64,000 bases of DNA from Thraustochytrium sp. TN22. Its lineage: Eukaryota > Sar > Bigyra > Thraustochytrida > Thraustochytriidae. Every line of letters starts with the position of its first letter. Within the stretch, counting starts at the first letter, position 1. The stretch is taken from contig JABLUY010000073.1 in assembly GCA_013306675.1 (NCBI GenBank), positions 81,308-145,307 on the forward strand, given 5' to 3'. Positions 17,901 to 27,050 of this stretch are shown piece after piece. The notes below the pieces were generated by a model. That model was given only the letters and a program-made list of their open reading frames with translations, searched no databases and was not told the origin of the DNA. The position numbers and the translations under genes are program-made.

Positions 17901-20361
17901 TGTTGCTGGCGGCGCCGTTGAGCTTGCACTTGAGCAGGTGGCGGTGCTCACCCGTGCGCGAGGGGACGCTGCGGAGGATGACAATCTGGAAAAGACCGCG
18001 CTCGATCTGGCCGACGCGCGGCATCACGTCGAAGTGCCCGGTGGGGTCGTGGGAGAACTCGAAGCGCACCGGCGTGTCCCCGTTGTTCTCAATGATGACA
18101 GTCTGCATGGCGCTCTCGCCAAGGTGGCACACCGGGAACTGGATCGGGTGCCAGTAGCTGCCCTTGGCTGCCGCGAGGTCGTCGTGGTTGGCGCCCGACG
18201 CAACGGCCGCCGCTACGGCGGCCGCGGCCGCCGAGGAAGAGGAGGAGGAGGACGCGGACGCGGACGAGGACGAGGAAGAAGCTGCGGCGGCAGCTGGGGT
18301 CGGTGCGATGAAGTTGACCTTGGGCAGAAAGTGCTCAATGCCGGGCTGGAAAGTGTGGCCGAGGAGTCGAACGCTAAGGAACCAGGGCGGCACGAATGCG
18401 CGGTCCTTGACGAGGCGAAAGGTGCGGTTCGTCTTGAGGTGCACGTAGGCGCTGGCTGTGGCAAAGAAGTAGGCATTGTCGGCGGGCGGACGAAAGTGCA
18501 CACGAAATTCGACCGTGCGGCCCGGGCCAATATCCTGTGAGGTCGGGAAGATGGCGAAGGGCGGCACCGCGGCGCCCTCGGCGCGCCAGTTGACGGTCCA
18601 GCCGCAGGTAACCTTGGCGTGGTGGCGGTTGGTGACGCGCAGCACGCGCTTGTCGGCGTCGGCACGCACCACGGAGCTGGCACCAAAGTCGATCTCGTCT
18701 GCGTCGAGGCCAACGACGCGCGACGGCAGCGTGGGCCGCGCGAAGAGCTGTTGGCAGACCTCGAGCTGGCCTTTGGAGAAGCTGCCGCTGCAGGTGACGG
18801 TGGCGTCATTTTCCGGGAAGGACGCAACGAGGGCGGCCTCGGTGCGGTCTTCGGCCTCGGACACGTTCTCGTCGAGCAGATCCATGACGCCCTTGGACGC
18901 GGCGGCCGCGGAGTCGAGCTCGCTGCGCAGCTCGCGGTCCTTCTCCACCTCGAGCAAGTGCTCGGGCGTCTCGCGAGCCAGGCCTTCCAGCTCGCGACGA
19001 CGGTAGGCGACGAGGTGGCGCAGAAGAAGCGGCTGCGGGCGGTTTGCGCGGCCGTCGATGGTGTCCTCGTAGCAAGTCCCGATGAGGTCGAAGTAGAGCG
19101 GAAGCTGGTCGTGAAGCACGCAAAAGAGCCGGCGGTAGTAGTTGCCCGGGCGGTGCGCACGGAAGCGCACGGTGACGGCCTTGTCAAGCTGTGCTGGGAT
19201 CTCGCCCGAGACGGGGTCGACGAACTCGAACTCTCCGTGAGGGTCGGCGAAGAACTGATACCGAACTGGCTTGTCCGAGGCGTTGCGCAGGTGCAGCGCG
19301 CGCGTCGGCGCAGCGTCGGAACCGAGCACGTACTGGCCGAACTGCACGGACTGGGTGGTGGGCACGGACACCTTGGGCCCGACGCAAAGCCCCACGCACT
19401 CGAGGCGCGCAACGTTACCACCTGGCGTCTCCACGAGGTAGGTGTCACAGGAGAACTGGCCGAGAGACGCAGGCCGGTAGCGCACGCGCAGCGTGGCGAG
19501 TTGGCCGGGCTCGATAAGGTGTGCGTCGGCGCGGACGTCAAAGACCGGGGGCAGGTCGCTCTCGACGCGGCGGATCGCGAAGCGGGCCGGCACGAACGAC
19601 TGGTTGCGCAGCACGATCTCTTTGTCCACGGTGTCTCCTGGTAGCACTTCCCCAAAGTCGATGCGGGTCTCGCTCAGCGCCACGTGCGGGTACTTGCCGA
19701 TGCCGCTCATCTTGAAGACCACCGGGCTGGTGTCCAGGCCGCTCACGTGTAGCAGCGCCTTGCTGACGACAACGCTCGCGTCGATGGGCGCGTACGTGGC
19801 TCGGAATGTGCTTGTCTCGCCGTCTTTGATATTGCCGGCCGCTGGCTCGATGGCGAAGGGTGCCTCTGCCTCCCAGCGGAAGTCTACAGGGACCTGGCCG
19901 GTGTTGCGCACCTCGAAGGAGCGTGCCGTGTCCTCGCTGATGGGACAAAAGCCAAAGTCGAGCATCTCCGGCACGCTCACAGACACGTTCGACAGGCGCG
20001 CGCGCACCGGGATGTAAAAGGTCCATGTGAGCTTCTTGTTGCGCAGCACGAACTCCACGTAGTCATCGTACGGCTCCACGCGCACTGGCCGGAACATGAC
20101 CTGCACAGGAAAGTTCATGCCCGGGCTGAGTGTGATGACCTCGGGGAAATCCATGCTGAAGAAGGACGTCTCTGGCGGCTTGTACTTGACCTTGATGGTC
20201 TCGTTGCCCACGTTTTTGAGCACCAGTGTCTTGCAGAACTCGCCGCCGGGGCTCCACGACCCATTAGGCCACAGCAGCTCGTCGCCGCACTCCACGCCGA
20301 AGCGCCGCACGCGCTCCTCGCGGTCCAGCACCTCCGGCGCAAGCCGCACCGTGCTTGCCAT
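14971..20361 (-). CDS. CFAP65: CFAP65-like ciliary protein (ASH/MSP-type domains)
   Basis: 1796-aa protein built from repeated immunoglobulin-like ASH/MSP modules (ASPM-SPD2-Hydin type). Typical pieces recur, such as FGxxxxGxxxxKxxxLRN, PVxFRW and FRPxxxGxYxxxL. The first ~130 residues (GSWSPGGEFCKTLVLKNVG, KYKPPETSFFSMDFPEVITLSPG) match the start of CFAP65/CCDC108. The end (DVLENTLLNLIEEASRGEI) resembles that family's C-terminus. CFAP65 supports central-pair or axonemal assembly in motile flagella. An Ala/Ser-only tract interrupts one module around residues 690-720. Residues about 1540-1650 are a disordered linker. HYDIN is the other candidate but is far longer. It is convergent with WDR35. 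Confidence 0.8.
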   Translation of the reverse strand: MASTVRLAPEVLDREERVRRFGVECGDELLWPNGSWSPGGEFCKTLVLKNVGNETIKVKYKPPETSFFSMDFPEVITLSPGMNFPVQVMFRPVRVEPYDDYVEFVLRNKKLTWTFYIPVRARLSNVSVSVPEMLDFGFCPISEDTARSFEVRNTGQVPVDFRWEAEAPFAIEPAAGNIKDGETSTFRATYAPIDASVVVSKALLHVSGLDTSPVVFKMSGIGKYPHVALSETRIDFGEVLPGDTVDKEIVLRNQSFVPARFAIRRVESDLPPVFDVRADAHLIEPGQLATLRVRYRPASLGQFSCDTYLVETPGGNVARLECVGLCVGPKVSVPTTQSVQFGQYVLGSDAAPTRALHLRNASDKPVRYQFFADPHGEFEFVDPVSGEIPAQLDKAVTVRFRAHRPGNYYRRLFCVLHDQLPLYFDLIGTCYEDTIDGRANRPQPLLLRHLVAYRRRELEGLARETPEHLLEVEKDRELRSELDSAAAASKGVMDLLDENVSEAEDRTEAALVASFPENDATVTCSGSFSKGQLEVCQQLFARPTLPSRVVGLDADEIDFGASSVVRADADKRVLRVTNRHHAKVTCGWTVNWRAEGAAVPPFAIFPTSQDIGPGRTVEFRVHFRPPADNAYFFATASAYVHLKTNRTFRLVKDRAFVPPWFLSVRLLGHTFQPGIEHFLPKVNFIAPTPAAAAASSSSSSASASSSSSSSAAAAAVAAAVASGANHDDLAAAKGSYWHPIQFPVCHLGESAMQTVIIENNGDTPVRFEFSHDPTGHFDVMPRVGQIERGLFQIVILRSVPSRTGEHRHLLKCKLNGAASNTHTLALSSFCAVPEIAMLDAQAADQAADAQSGSATEDLFIKPTCLGLRSQRQIALKNTARVPLEFEWRIPRRFRSVLTVQPARGLLRGNERALVTWQFAPTAPRRYEMDCILFTRSIWPRQGIAQETRGTLSIHASGSTSCVQFDATKVDLGTILAQASSKATVGVVNHAECEVEVKFDILGDRPDYLQVEPAAMTIPARASLPVALSFTPGKCGSFDFTLVCTCLDKGKDTGSGATCAASGSAADPSILVQDARSTASPAALWKQLDLRRLNMLLASPVTDTDVEFVKCASVPGMGRSRKDELREMLEVVTFRFTPALHMSPTEHIHLQLTNAGKLPAEFGVQFPNDSEIDVEPWADSRDLCEAEVRQAFLLDNRVFDISPRSGLLGPGEAVTLRVSYRHHLLDYGGVHNLEVLLGLVNGKQVRVRLEGRTLPSGVPGVFPVARDCILARMPIGKRDPPVQYVELRNTGSADAVFTVDEAPLRAMTAANFDFPVLRCLTPEGVIAGGGGSAQLAFVFAPLEAKTYACRLPIAVRPASSARPESEDGGETAAASMLEVALQARGFHPLDPADVAATPGRCEQPPVQQVLAQPGQLASFSLDVLDFGDLVASAVASRIVFLRNHTASTLNFAWDATHPLLADGTALVRPARGEVAPGDFVLCKVTVATPSHMPLVLDADLPCNVASSRDQLSGASADEEGAAGTPHGASPRGQDVPPSPFRTESRASSVRHLHRKKRQPHVHQSVVGRSTAARDARMRSLGRAPSSDHVLLLDDDDGHDTDHAMDTSDQSNTVSMQQASNPVASAVQRSPTAGMAAGANALQRISLRVRGEVHSARDADALLGTGLGHLFTPPAGANQQHEDADQTTVSTLRKALAHKSVQDALEGQRTAPAPRFIDLLAAKGLRAHSAPIDALKTQQMAREQQRIEALKDPACQQLAHDVLENTLLNLIEEASRGEISLVSHTTMLYREDSRGHVR

Positions 20362-22117
20362 GCTCCTTGCCTCGCGCGTAGCACAGGTCGCGAGCCAGCG
20401 ACGAGAGCGTTGAGAGCGTCAGCGACGCCGCCAGCGAGAGCGTCTGCGCGAGCGAGACGGCTGGGGCTGCCCGCGAAGCGCGACGCGAGAGCGGGGCCGC
20501 CCGCGGAGCGAGACAGACTGCCGGCGCGGGCTCCCAGCGTGCCGCAGCGCCGCGGGACACGATCGATGATGGTGGTCGAGCGATGTCATGTCGCGGACAA
20601 CCGTTGAACGGAACCGAGGAAATTCTCGTCTCTCGCGGCGATGGGGGAATGGAGGGTACCGAAGGTGAGGGAAAAAGGTAGGTACGTGGGTGAAGAAGAG
20701 CAAAGGCCAGGATGCGCGTGTCATGCGCGTGTGCAGCGCTGCCAGACGTGAGGGCCAAGAGCACGTGCGGAAAGTCAGCACTGGGTGCGGCGAGACCTCG
20801 AGAAAGAGACTGTCACGTGGACATCCCGCAGACGCGCTGCAGACGCACGTTGTGTAGGTCAGACCTTCGATGCTGGCGGATTATGTATTGCTGCATCTAC
20901 GCTTCGGAGCCAATGTTTGTTAATCTCGCCGGGCTGCCGGCGCCAAGGACCTGACGAATTTGGCCATCAGGATGCTCCCTTGGAGGTGCACATTCTGCTC
21001 GTGTTCGACCAGAGAACTAACCTTGTTGAATTGTTTGCTTATCTTCGTTGCTTTCTTGCGCGTTTGACCTTGACGTGGGGGAGAGAGTTAGTGAGTATCA
21101 GGGCAAAAGAGGGCCCGTAGACTCAGCTCGCAGCGCCCGAGCCGGGCATTGCAGACGAGTTCCCGATGACTGTGCGGCAAGCCACAAGGCGAGTGAGACG
21201 CAGGATACAAGCGGGGCCTTGAATGGGGCGCGTGACCTGCCATAGATACAATGAGTTTGGCTTTGATGGCCTCGGGGTCCTTCTCAATCCTGATTTGGCG
21301 TGGCCTCTTGTAAGTCTCACCGCACGGAGTCTTTGCGAAAATGCAACGTGCATTCACCGCAAACGCAGGACGTCACATCATATACCGTTCCTTTAAAACA
21401 CAAAGCATGCCCTCCCGCACGTGGACCGTGTGCTTCTCCAAGCTCGCCATCAAAGACCTCGACTCCCCTTCCCCACTTGCAAGCCCGACCTTGACCCAAG
21501 GAGAAGCGCTCGCGCCTCGAACGGCTCAAGCCGCACCACGCTAGAGCGCGGCCCCGCTCGCGGCGTGCGCGCCGGCGGCGGCCTCGATCGCCGCTCCGCG
21601 CCGCAAGGCCATGGCACCCGCTGCCATTCTTCTTTTCAGGATTTGAAGCCTCGATCCTCTGACACGAGTCACTCACAAGCAGTGAGGTTCGCAAACGGTG
21701 GGACGCGTGGCCCACGCGCGGCGACGATGCCCCACCGTTGGCCTGGGTCGCCGGCGCCGTTTCCCCGCGCGCGGGCGCGTCCGGCGCGCCCGAAGGGGCC
21801 AGCGCGGCGGACTCTTCGCCGCGGAGGCTGCCCCCGCCCTCCGCTCCGCGGCCGCGGCCGCCGCCCGAGGCTGCGCGCGGCGGCGCGGCATGGGCTGGCC
21901 TCGCCAGCTGATGGGCATGAGGCCTCGCGCGCATTGAGCAGCAGAACCACAACACGCGGCCGCGCCTGCTCGCGCGCGCGAGAGAGAGAGAGCTCGCGGC
22001 GGCGGCGAGGCGGGCAGGGGCGAGGCGTCGCGCACCCGCGCAGCGGCGGCCCGGGCCGACGCGCGGCGGCGGCAGCAGCGACTCGCGCGGCGACGGCGGC
22101 GGTGGCACACGGCGCAC
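20362..22117. other. Long spacer between divergent CFAP65 and PX genes
   Basis: About 1.75 kb. The two ends are very GC-rich and probably act as promoter/leader for the two divergent genes. The middle, about 20800-21420, is clearly less GC-rich. Small ORFs occur on both strands, but none shows recognisable domains or supported splice sites. A GA run lies at 21981-21991. Confidence 0.5.
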
Positions 22118-24250
22118 GTGCAGGCGAGCAACGGCAGCGGCATGTCGCTCTCCTCCTCCTCCGGCGTGCAGACGACGACGCGGCTGTCGCTGGCCGAGCT
22201 GAGGCTGCACGGGAGCGGCGGCTGCGACGCCGCTGCGCTGGCCAAGCCGTCAACGTGGACGCGCGAGTTCCGGCGGCAGAGCGTGACGGAAGAGGACGAG
22301 GACGAGGAGCCGGACGAGGAGGAGGAGTTCGACGAGGAAGGAAACGCCGACGAGGAGGTGGACGTGGAGGACGAGGAGGAGGAAGAGGAGGATGACGAGG
22401 ACGAGGACCAGTCGTCGGAGTTCTCGGAGGGCTCCGAGATGGACGCGGGCGACCTGCGGCTGGCGGGCGAGTACGGGCGCGCGCTGCTGGAGCTGCTCGA
22501 GAAGGAGTCGCGGCGCGCGCACATTCTGTCGGGGCTGCTGGACCGCGAGCAAAAGGTGAACCAGGAACTGCTGCGCAAGCAGGAGGACATCTCGCGGCTG
22601 CGGCGTCGCGCGACGCACCAGCAGACACACCTGGAGCACCTGGAGGATCAGGCGCAGGAGCTGGAGCAGTCGCTGCATCAGCAGCGGCAAGCGGCGCTGG
22701 AGGAGAAGCGGCGCCGGCGCGCGCTGGAGCGCGAGATTGAGAAGCTGCGCGACCTGGTGTCGGACCGCAGCGGGGTGTTCGGCGGGGACGTCCGGCTGAT
22801 TCAGGAGGACGCTGTGGACGAGGACGAGGACGAGGAGGACGGCAACGGGATCGTGGACGTGGGCCTGCAGACCGGGGCGTCGCTGGACGGCAGCCTGGGC
22901 GGATCGAGCGGCGGGTTCGCGGAAGACCCGAGTCGGGTGCTGCGGCACTCGCCGTGCCAAGAGGTACGCGACGAGCTGCGCAAGCGGTACCTGGAGGCGG
23001 TGTCGCCTCGCACCTCGTTTGAGCAGGAGCAGGAGGTGGAATACGGCGGACTGGTGTGCGAAGAGGACGACCTGGCCCTGCACGGCAAAGCGGGCGACGT
23101 GCGCGTGCTAGCGCAGACGGCGGCCATGGTGGGTCAGCAGATGACCTCGCTCATGGCGAGCCGGCCGGCGCGGCTGCAGGAAGTGGCGGCGGCGGACACG
23201 GAATCGTACGCGTCGGACTACTTTACCTCAACGTCGCAGCTGCCGGACACGGGCTGCCTGGATGAGTCTTCGCTTTGCGGGGACGAGTCGCTCCTGCCGC
23301 CGGACGAGTCTGAGTACGAGGAGGTGCGCGCCATGTACGAGGAGGAGCGTGAGCGGCGGCAGCAGCTGCAGGCAGAGGTGGAGGCGCTCGTGGAGGAGTG
23401 CGAGCTGCAGCGGCAGCGTGCAGAGCGGCGGCGCACGCGCGGGCGCAACAGCGGGCTGTTTGCGGCAAACTTTGGTCTGCAGCGGCAGCAGCTGGCTGTG
23501 CAAGATCGTGAGCAGCACCACCAGCTGAGCCTGCTGGGGACTTCGTCGGACGCCAAGTACACGCTGGCGGTGGATTTCGCGGTACATCGGCTGAGTGCGG
23601 AGCTGGGCTACGCGCAGTCGTCGCGTCGCGCGACGATCGGCAAGTGTGAGATCTTCTCGGCGGGCCTGTCGCGGCGGCGCACACTCGTGCATCAGCATCG
23701 GCGCGAGTGGGCGTTGCTGGAGAGCGTTAAGGAGGTGGCGGCGCCGGCGCCGGCACCGGCACCGATGCCTCCGAAGCTGACAATCTTGCGTGAGCTGCCA
23801 CCGGTGGTGCCGCCAGAGAACCAGTTGCCGTTGCATGCTGCTGCGCAGCAGAGGCGGCGTCGCATCCGCGTGACTGCGACGGTACGTTTCGGCGAGTCGC
23901 ACACGACGTACATGGCGCAGGTGGAGAACGACCACAACGGGTGGCGCATGGTGCAGACGCGGTACAGCCAGTTCGAAGCGATTTACCGCTGGCTCGAGGA
24001 CCATCACGCGGGCGGCCTGCTGCAGGCGGCACCACTGCGTTTCCCGCGCGGCAACGGGTGGTTTACGGCTGGCAGCTCCGTTGACCCGGAGAATGTGCGC
24101 GAGCGCCGGTCTTGGCTGGAGCACAGCCTCTTGTCTGTGCAGCACCAGGAGCCGGCGCTTGTGGACGTCCTCATGGACCACATTGGCATTTTGAGTGCAC
24201 ATGCGGACGCAGCGGCAGACTTTTTCAGAGCACGGCCTGAGGTCAAGTGA
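22118..24250 (+). CDS. Coiled-coil protein with C-terminal PX domain
   Basis: 710-aa protein; 22142 is an alternative in-frame start eight codons later. After a Ser-rich start there is a strongly acidic Asp/Glu block (about 57-102), then long coiled coil (about 110-225; Gln/Glu/Arg-rich with heptads) and a second helical stretch near 400-445. A PX domain covers about 580-705: RIRVTATVRFGES, WRMVQTRYSQFEAIYRWL, LRFPRGNGW, VRERRSWLEHSLLSV. PX domains bind phosphoinositides (usually PI3P), so an endosomal, sorting-nexin-like role is likely. I see no BAR, SH3 or kinase domain, so a closer name is not supported. The acidic block next to coiled coils is unusual for sorting nexins. Confidence 0.75.
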   Translation: MQASNGSGMSLSSSSGVQTTTRLSLAELRLHGSGGCDAAALAKPSTWTREFRRQSVTEEDEDEEPDEEEEFDEEGNADEEVDVEDEEEEEEDDEDEDQSSEFSEGSEMDAGDLRLAGEYGRALLELLEKESRRAHILSGLLDREQKVNQELLRKQEDISRLRRRATHQQTHLEHLEDQAQELEQSLHQQRQAALEEKRRRRALEREIEKLRDLVSDRSGVFGGDVRLIQEDAVDEDEDEEDGNGIVDVGLQTGASLDGSLGGSSGGFAEDPSRVLRHSPCQEVRDELRKRYLEAVSPRTSFEQEQEVEYGGLVCEEDDLALHGKAGDVRVLAQTAAMVGQQMTSLMASRPARLQEVAAADTESYASDYFTSTSQLPDTGCLDESSLCGDESLLPPDESEYEEVRAMYEEERERRQQLQAEVEALVEECELQRQRAERRRTRGRNSGLFAANFGLQRQQLAVQDREQHHQLSLLGTSSDAKYTLAVDFAVHRLSAELGYAQSSRRATIGKCEIFSAGLSRRRTLVHQHRREWALLESVKEVAAPAPAPAPMPPKLTILRELPPVVPPENQLPLHAAAQQRRRRIRVTATVRFGESHTTYMAQVENDHNGWRMVQTRYSQFEAIYRWLEDHHAGGLLQAAPLRFPRGNGWFTAGSSVDPENVRERRSWLEHSLLSVQHQEPALVDVLMDHIGILSAHADAAADFFRARPEVK

Positions 24251-24420
24251 GATGAGATCAGATTGAATCGAATGCATCGAAGGAATGAACGCAAAGTACA
24301 TCGTGACTGAGGTTCGATGACGAACGCAAACGAGATGGCGACGCTCGCTTCGTCTTGTCCCTTGGACGTGCGCGCGTTGTGTGTGCGTAGTGCAGGCGGA
24401 CACGGCGTCAGACATTCCCG

Positions 24421-24423
<3 letters not shown>

Positions 24424-24458
<35 letters not shown>
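24424..24458 (+). repeat. (TGC)n trinucleotide repeat downstream of the PX gene
   Basis: About eleven TGC/CTG units in non-coding sequence 170 bp after the PX-gene stop. Nothing else is recognisable in 24251-24742, which is lower in GC than the genes. Confidence 0.85.
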
Positions 24459-24562
24459 AAATACGGGCAAAAAAACTCGAACCGAAATTGGCAGCCAATG
24501 GGATGGCATCGAGATTGAACGACTGAATGTTGATATCCCAATCCCATCGCCCTAGACGGAGT

Positions 24563-26787
24563 TTAATCAGGATAGCCATATTATCCCTAGTAAATCGGCT
24601 CTCCTGCTTGCGCTCGACTGACCTGTTGCTATCATGATTCTAATCATTTTTGGAACTTTCAACTACTGGGTTTGTATGGAAGCGTAAAGTGTTGGTCACT
24701 TCCGACTGGCCTGTGCGGATGCTGAGGCCAACTTGGGCTGCATCAAGGGCACGATGGACTCGTGCTGAGGCTGCTGCGAGAGGATCTTGAACTATGGCTT
24801 GATGGGGTGTCGGTGTAGCTGGCTTGGGCTACGTGGTCGTTCCTGCTCTGCGCTGTAGGGGTACCGGACGAGGCACTGGCGCTGCTCGAATCGACATGAT
24901 CGAGGCAAATGGGCGAAGGTGTTCCGTTGACGTTTGTCTTGCGCTTCTTGAAGCCTTCGTGAGGCTCGACGCGCACGCGCGTGTGCCACTTGGAAAAGCA
25001 GGTTGTGCGTTCATTCTTTCTCATGAACACGTGCAGAGGCACACCGCAGATGGTGCAACGACGGTGCGTTTGCTTGCCGCAGATGACGCAGAGCCGCTTG
25101 GCGGGAATCCTCTTGTTGTTGGCGTTGAAGGATGCCTTTCCCGCTGCCTCTGAGTCATGTTGCAGTGCGGCATCGAGGCGGATGTCGCGGGCTTGGCCGT
25201 GGTTGAAGAACTTCTGCAACTCGGGGGTTCGCTTGCGCTTACCGGCGGTCACGAGGTCCCTCGCCGCTTCCCTGGTGAGCCAAGTGGGCTTGGGCATGCT
25301 TGGCTGCATGTTGAACTCCACCTGCGCCGTATCGAGCTGCCTGCTCCTGTAGACGTGACGGACCATGTCGACAGTGAGGCGGAACGAGACAGTGCTGAGC
25401 GCTTCAGAGCGGTTCACCTTGTCGCGGAGGGCCTTTAGCCCGTCGCTGTCTTCGAGGTTGCTCTTCCTCGCAGCCTGTAAGTAGCGGTAGACCACGATGG
25501 CGTTGACAACGAGCTGCTTGTACGTGCGCAACGCGATGTTCTGGTCGCAGCTCAGATTCATGCACTGCGTGTTGGTGATCTGCTCCACGTACTGTGTGCT
25601 TCCGTCGACGCCGCCCTTTGCGACGTTGTATAGCTCCTGCGGTAAGCACTTGATGACATGCACGGGCCGCATGGGCCCCTTCAGAGCGACAAGCTTGCGC
25701 ATGGCGCGCCACAGCCGGAAGTGCGAGCTCAGCACCGCCCCCTCCTCCTCGCCGAAGATGGCAGGTGGCTTGGGCGGCGCACCCGCTGTCGATGCTCTGG
25801 TGCGCCCATGTCGTGAGCTTGTCCGCCCACGGTTTCAGAGCGCGCTCCATGGCGAGCCGGGCGTCCGGAGGCACTTCAACGAGGCAGGCGTACAAACACG
25901 AACTCGTGCTGGCAGCAACGTAGAGCACGTGATCGATTTGGAGGACCACAGCTTGGTGCAAGACTTGCGCGCGGTGCTCGGCAGGTATGGCCTTCCACCA
26001 AGTCTCGTCCCCCACGTGTTCATCTGGGTGCTCACGATACGTGCGTCTACCGCGCCTCCAGGCGCGACGCGCGTCTTGATCTCGAAGCTGCCTAGTACTG
26101 ACGATGCGTCGCACTCCGCGCCTGGAAGCCGGACGCGAGCGACTCCATCCGGCGAGACTGCGAGACCCGGAACGGTCTTGTGCTGAATGAGGCCGACCTC
26201 GAACATGCACTCGCACCACGCGTCGGTTCGTCGACCAACGCAAGTATGTCTTCGAAGTCTTGCTGCGCAGCGGCCTCAGCACGAGCATCCTCGTCGCCAA
26301 GCTCCTCTCCTTCTTCGTCTTCGTCCCCTGTGTCCCGCTTGTCCAGGGGCACGAACTCGCTGTCGCTGTCGCTGTCGCTGTCGTCCTCCACGCGGTGGTT
26401 AGGCCTCGCCGATGCCATGATGTCGCAGTGCGGGCCCGACTCCACGTCCAAGCGCTGCGGCAGGGGCGTGCGAGCTGAGAGCAGGCACAAGGCACCCGCC
26501 AGGGCCGCCTGCAGCCGCGCGCCGCAGCGCCTGCGGCTCCAGCGCGCTCCGCGACGAAGTCGCGCGCGAGCTCCCCCCAAAGCCGCTCTGGGCGAACTGC
26601 CGAGCTCATCTCATCCTAACCACCACGCCTTCGGCCAAAATGAATAGGGGGCAGGAGCCTTGGGTCGCTTCGAGTGGGCCTCTTCAAGCTCGGCCCCATC
26701 GCTGCGTTTTTGATCGAATGCGGAACTAACTTCGCCAGACTCTAGGCCACTTTTTTGGAGCAAATCGGGAGTAAAGTACCCTCTTAA
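24563..26787. mobile_element. Possible extent of the mobile element (TTAA to TTAA)
   Basis: PiggyBac-type elements insert at TTAA. A TTAA lies at 24563-24566 and another at 26784-26787, framing the broken gene at about 2.2 kb. Just inside each is a short imperfect palindrome (GGATA...TATCC on the left, GGGAGTAAAGTACCC on the right). I do not see matching terminal inverted repeats between the ends, so the boundaries are weak. The interval is visibly less GC-rich than flanking genes. Confidence 0.25.
24743..26418 (-). pseudogene. Broken mobile-element gene: YqaJ-like nuclease part plus piggyBac-like C-terminus
   Basis: Read 3' to 5' on the + strand, protein sequence continues through four frame segments. 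From the ATG at 26418 to about 26221: acidic start with DFEDILALVDEPT. From about 26222 to 26030: WCECMFEVGL, LAVSPDGVARV, SFEIKTRVA. From about 26030 to 25780: ETWWKAIPAEHRAQVLHQAV and LYVAAS. From about 25780 to 24743: LSSHFRLWRAM, KGGVDGSTQYVEQI, CVICGKQTHRRCTICGVPLH, CFSKWHT. SPDG followed by EIKTR is the PD-(D/E)XK signature of YqaJ-type recombination nucleases. GGVD followed by a CxxC...CxxC...C...H ribbon resembles the end of piggyBac transposases. Three frame changes without splice signals make this a decayed copy. Family naming is inference from motifs only. Confidence 0.6.
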
Positions 26788-27008
26788 TACGCTTTAGTGC
26801 CCCCTGTGCCGGGCGTCACCGAGGGACCCCCGCGTGGTAGGCGGATACGAGTAAGCATAGAGGTGTGATTGGGATATGAATGTATGAATGAAAGATAAAA
26901 GCAAGCAAGCGCAGAGACGGCAGACGAACGCAAACGCCGCCGATACATAGCACAGATAGTTGGAGAAGCGAGAGGGCGACACACTGTCGCTGAGATCTTC
27001 TCTCTCCC

Positions 27009-27011
<3 letters not shown>

Positions 27012-27043
<32 letters not shown>
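27012..27043 (+). repeat. (CT)n dinucleotide repeat at the 3' end of the PEX11-like gene
   Basis: An uninterrupted CT run ends only eight bases before the stop codon of the PEX11-like gene (minus strand), so it falls in its 3' UTR as a GA tract. Confidence 0.9.
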
Positions 27044-27048
<5 letters not shown>

Positions 27049-27050
27049 TC

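Noticed and set aside
20800-21420. Hidden spliced gene in the lower-GC spacer upstream of CFAP65
   Set aside because: Short ORFs only; no conserved motif and no convincing donor/branch/acceptor set joining them.
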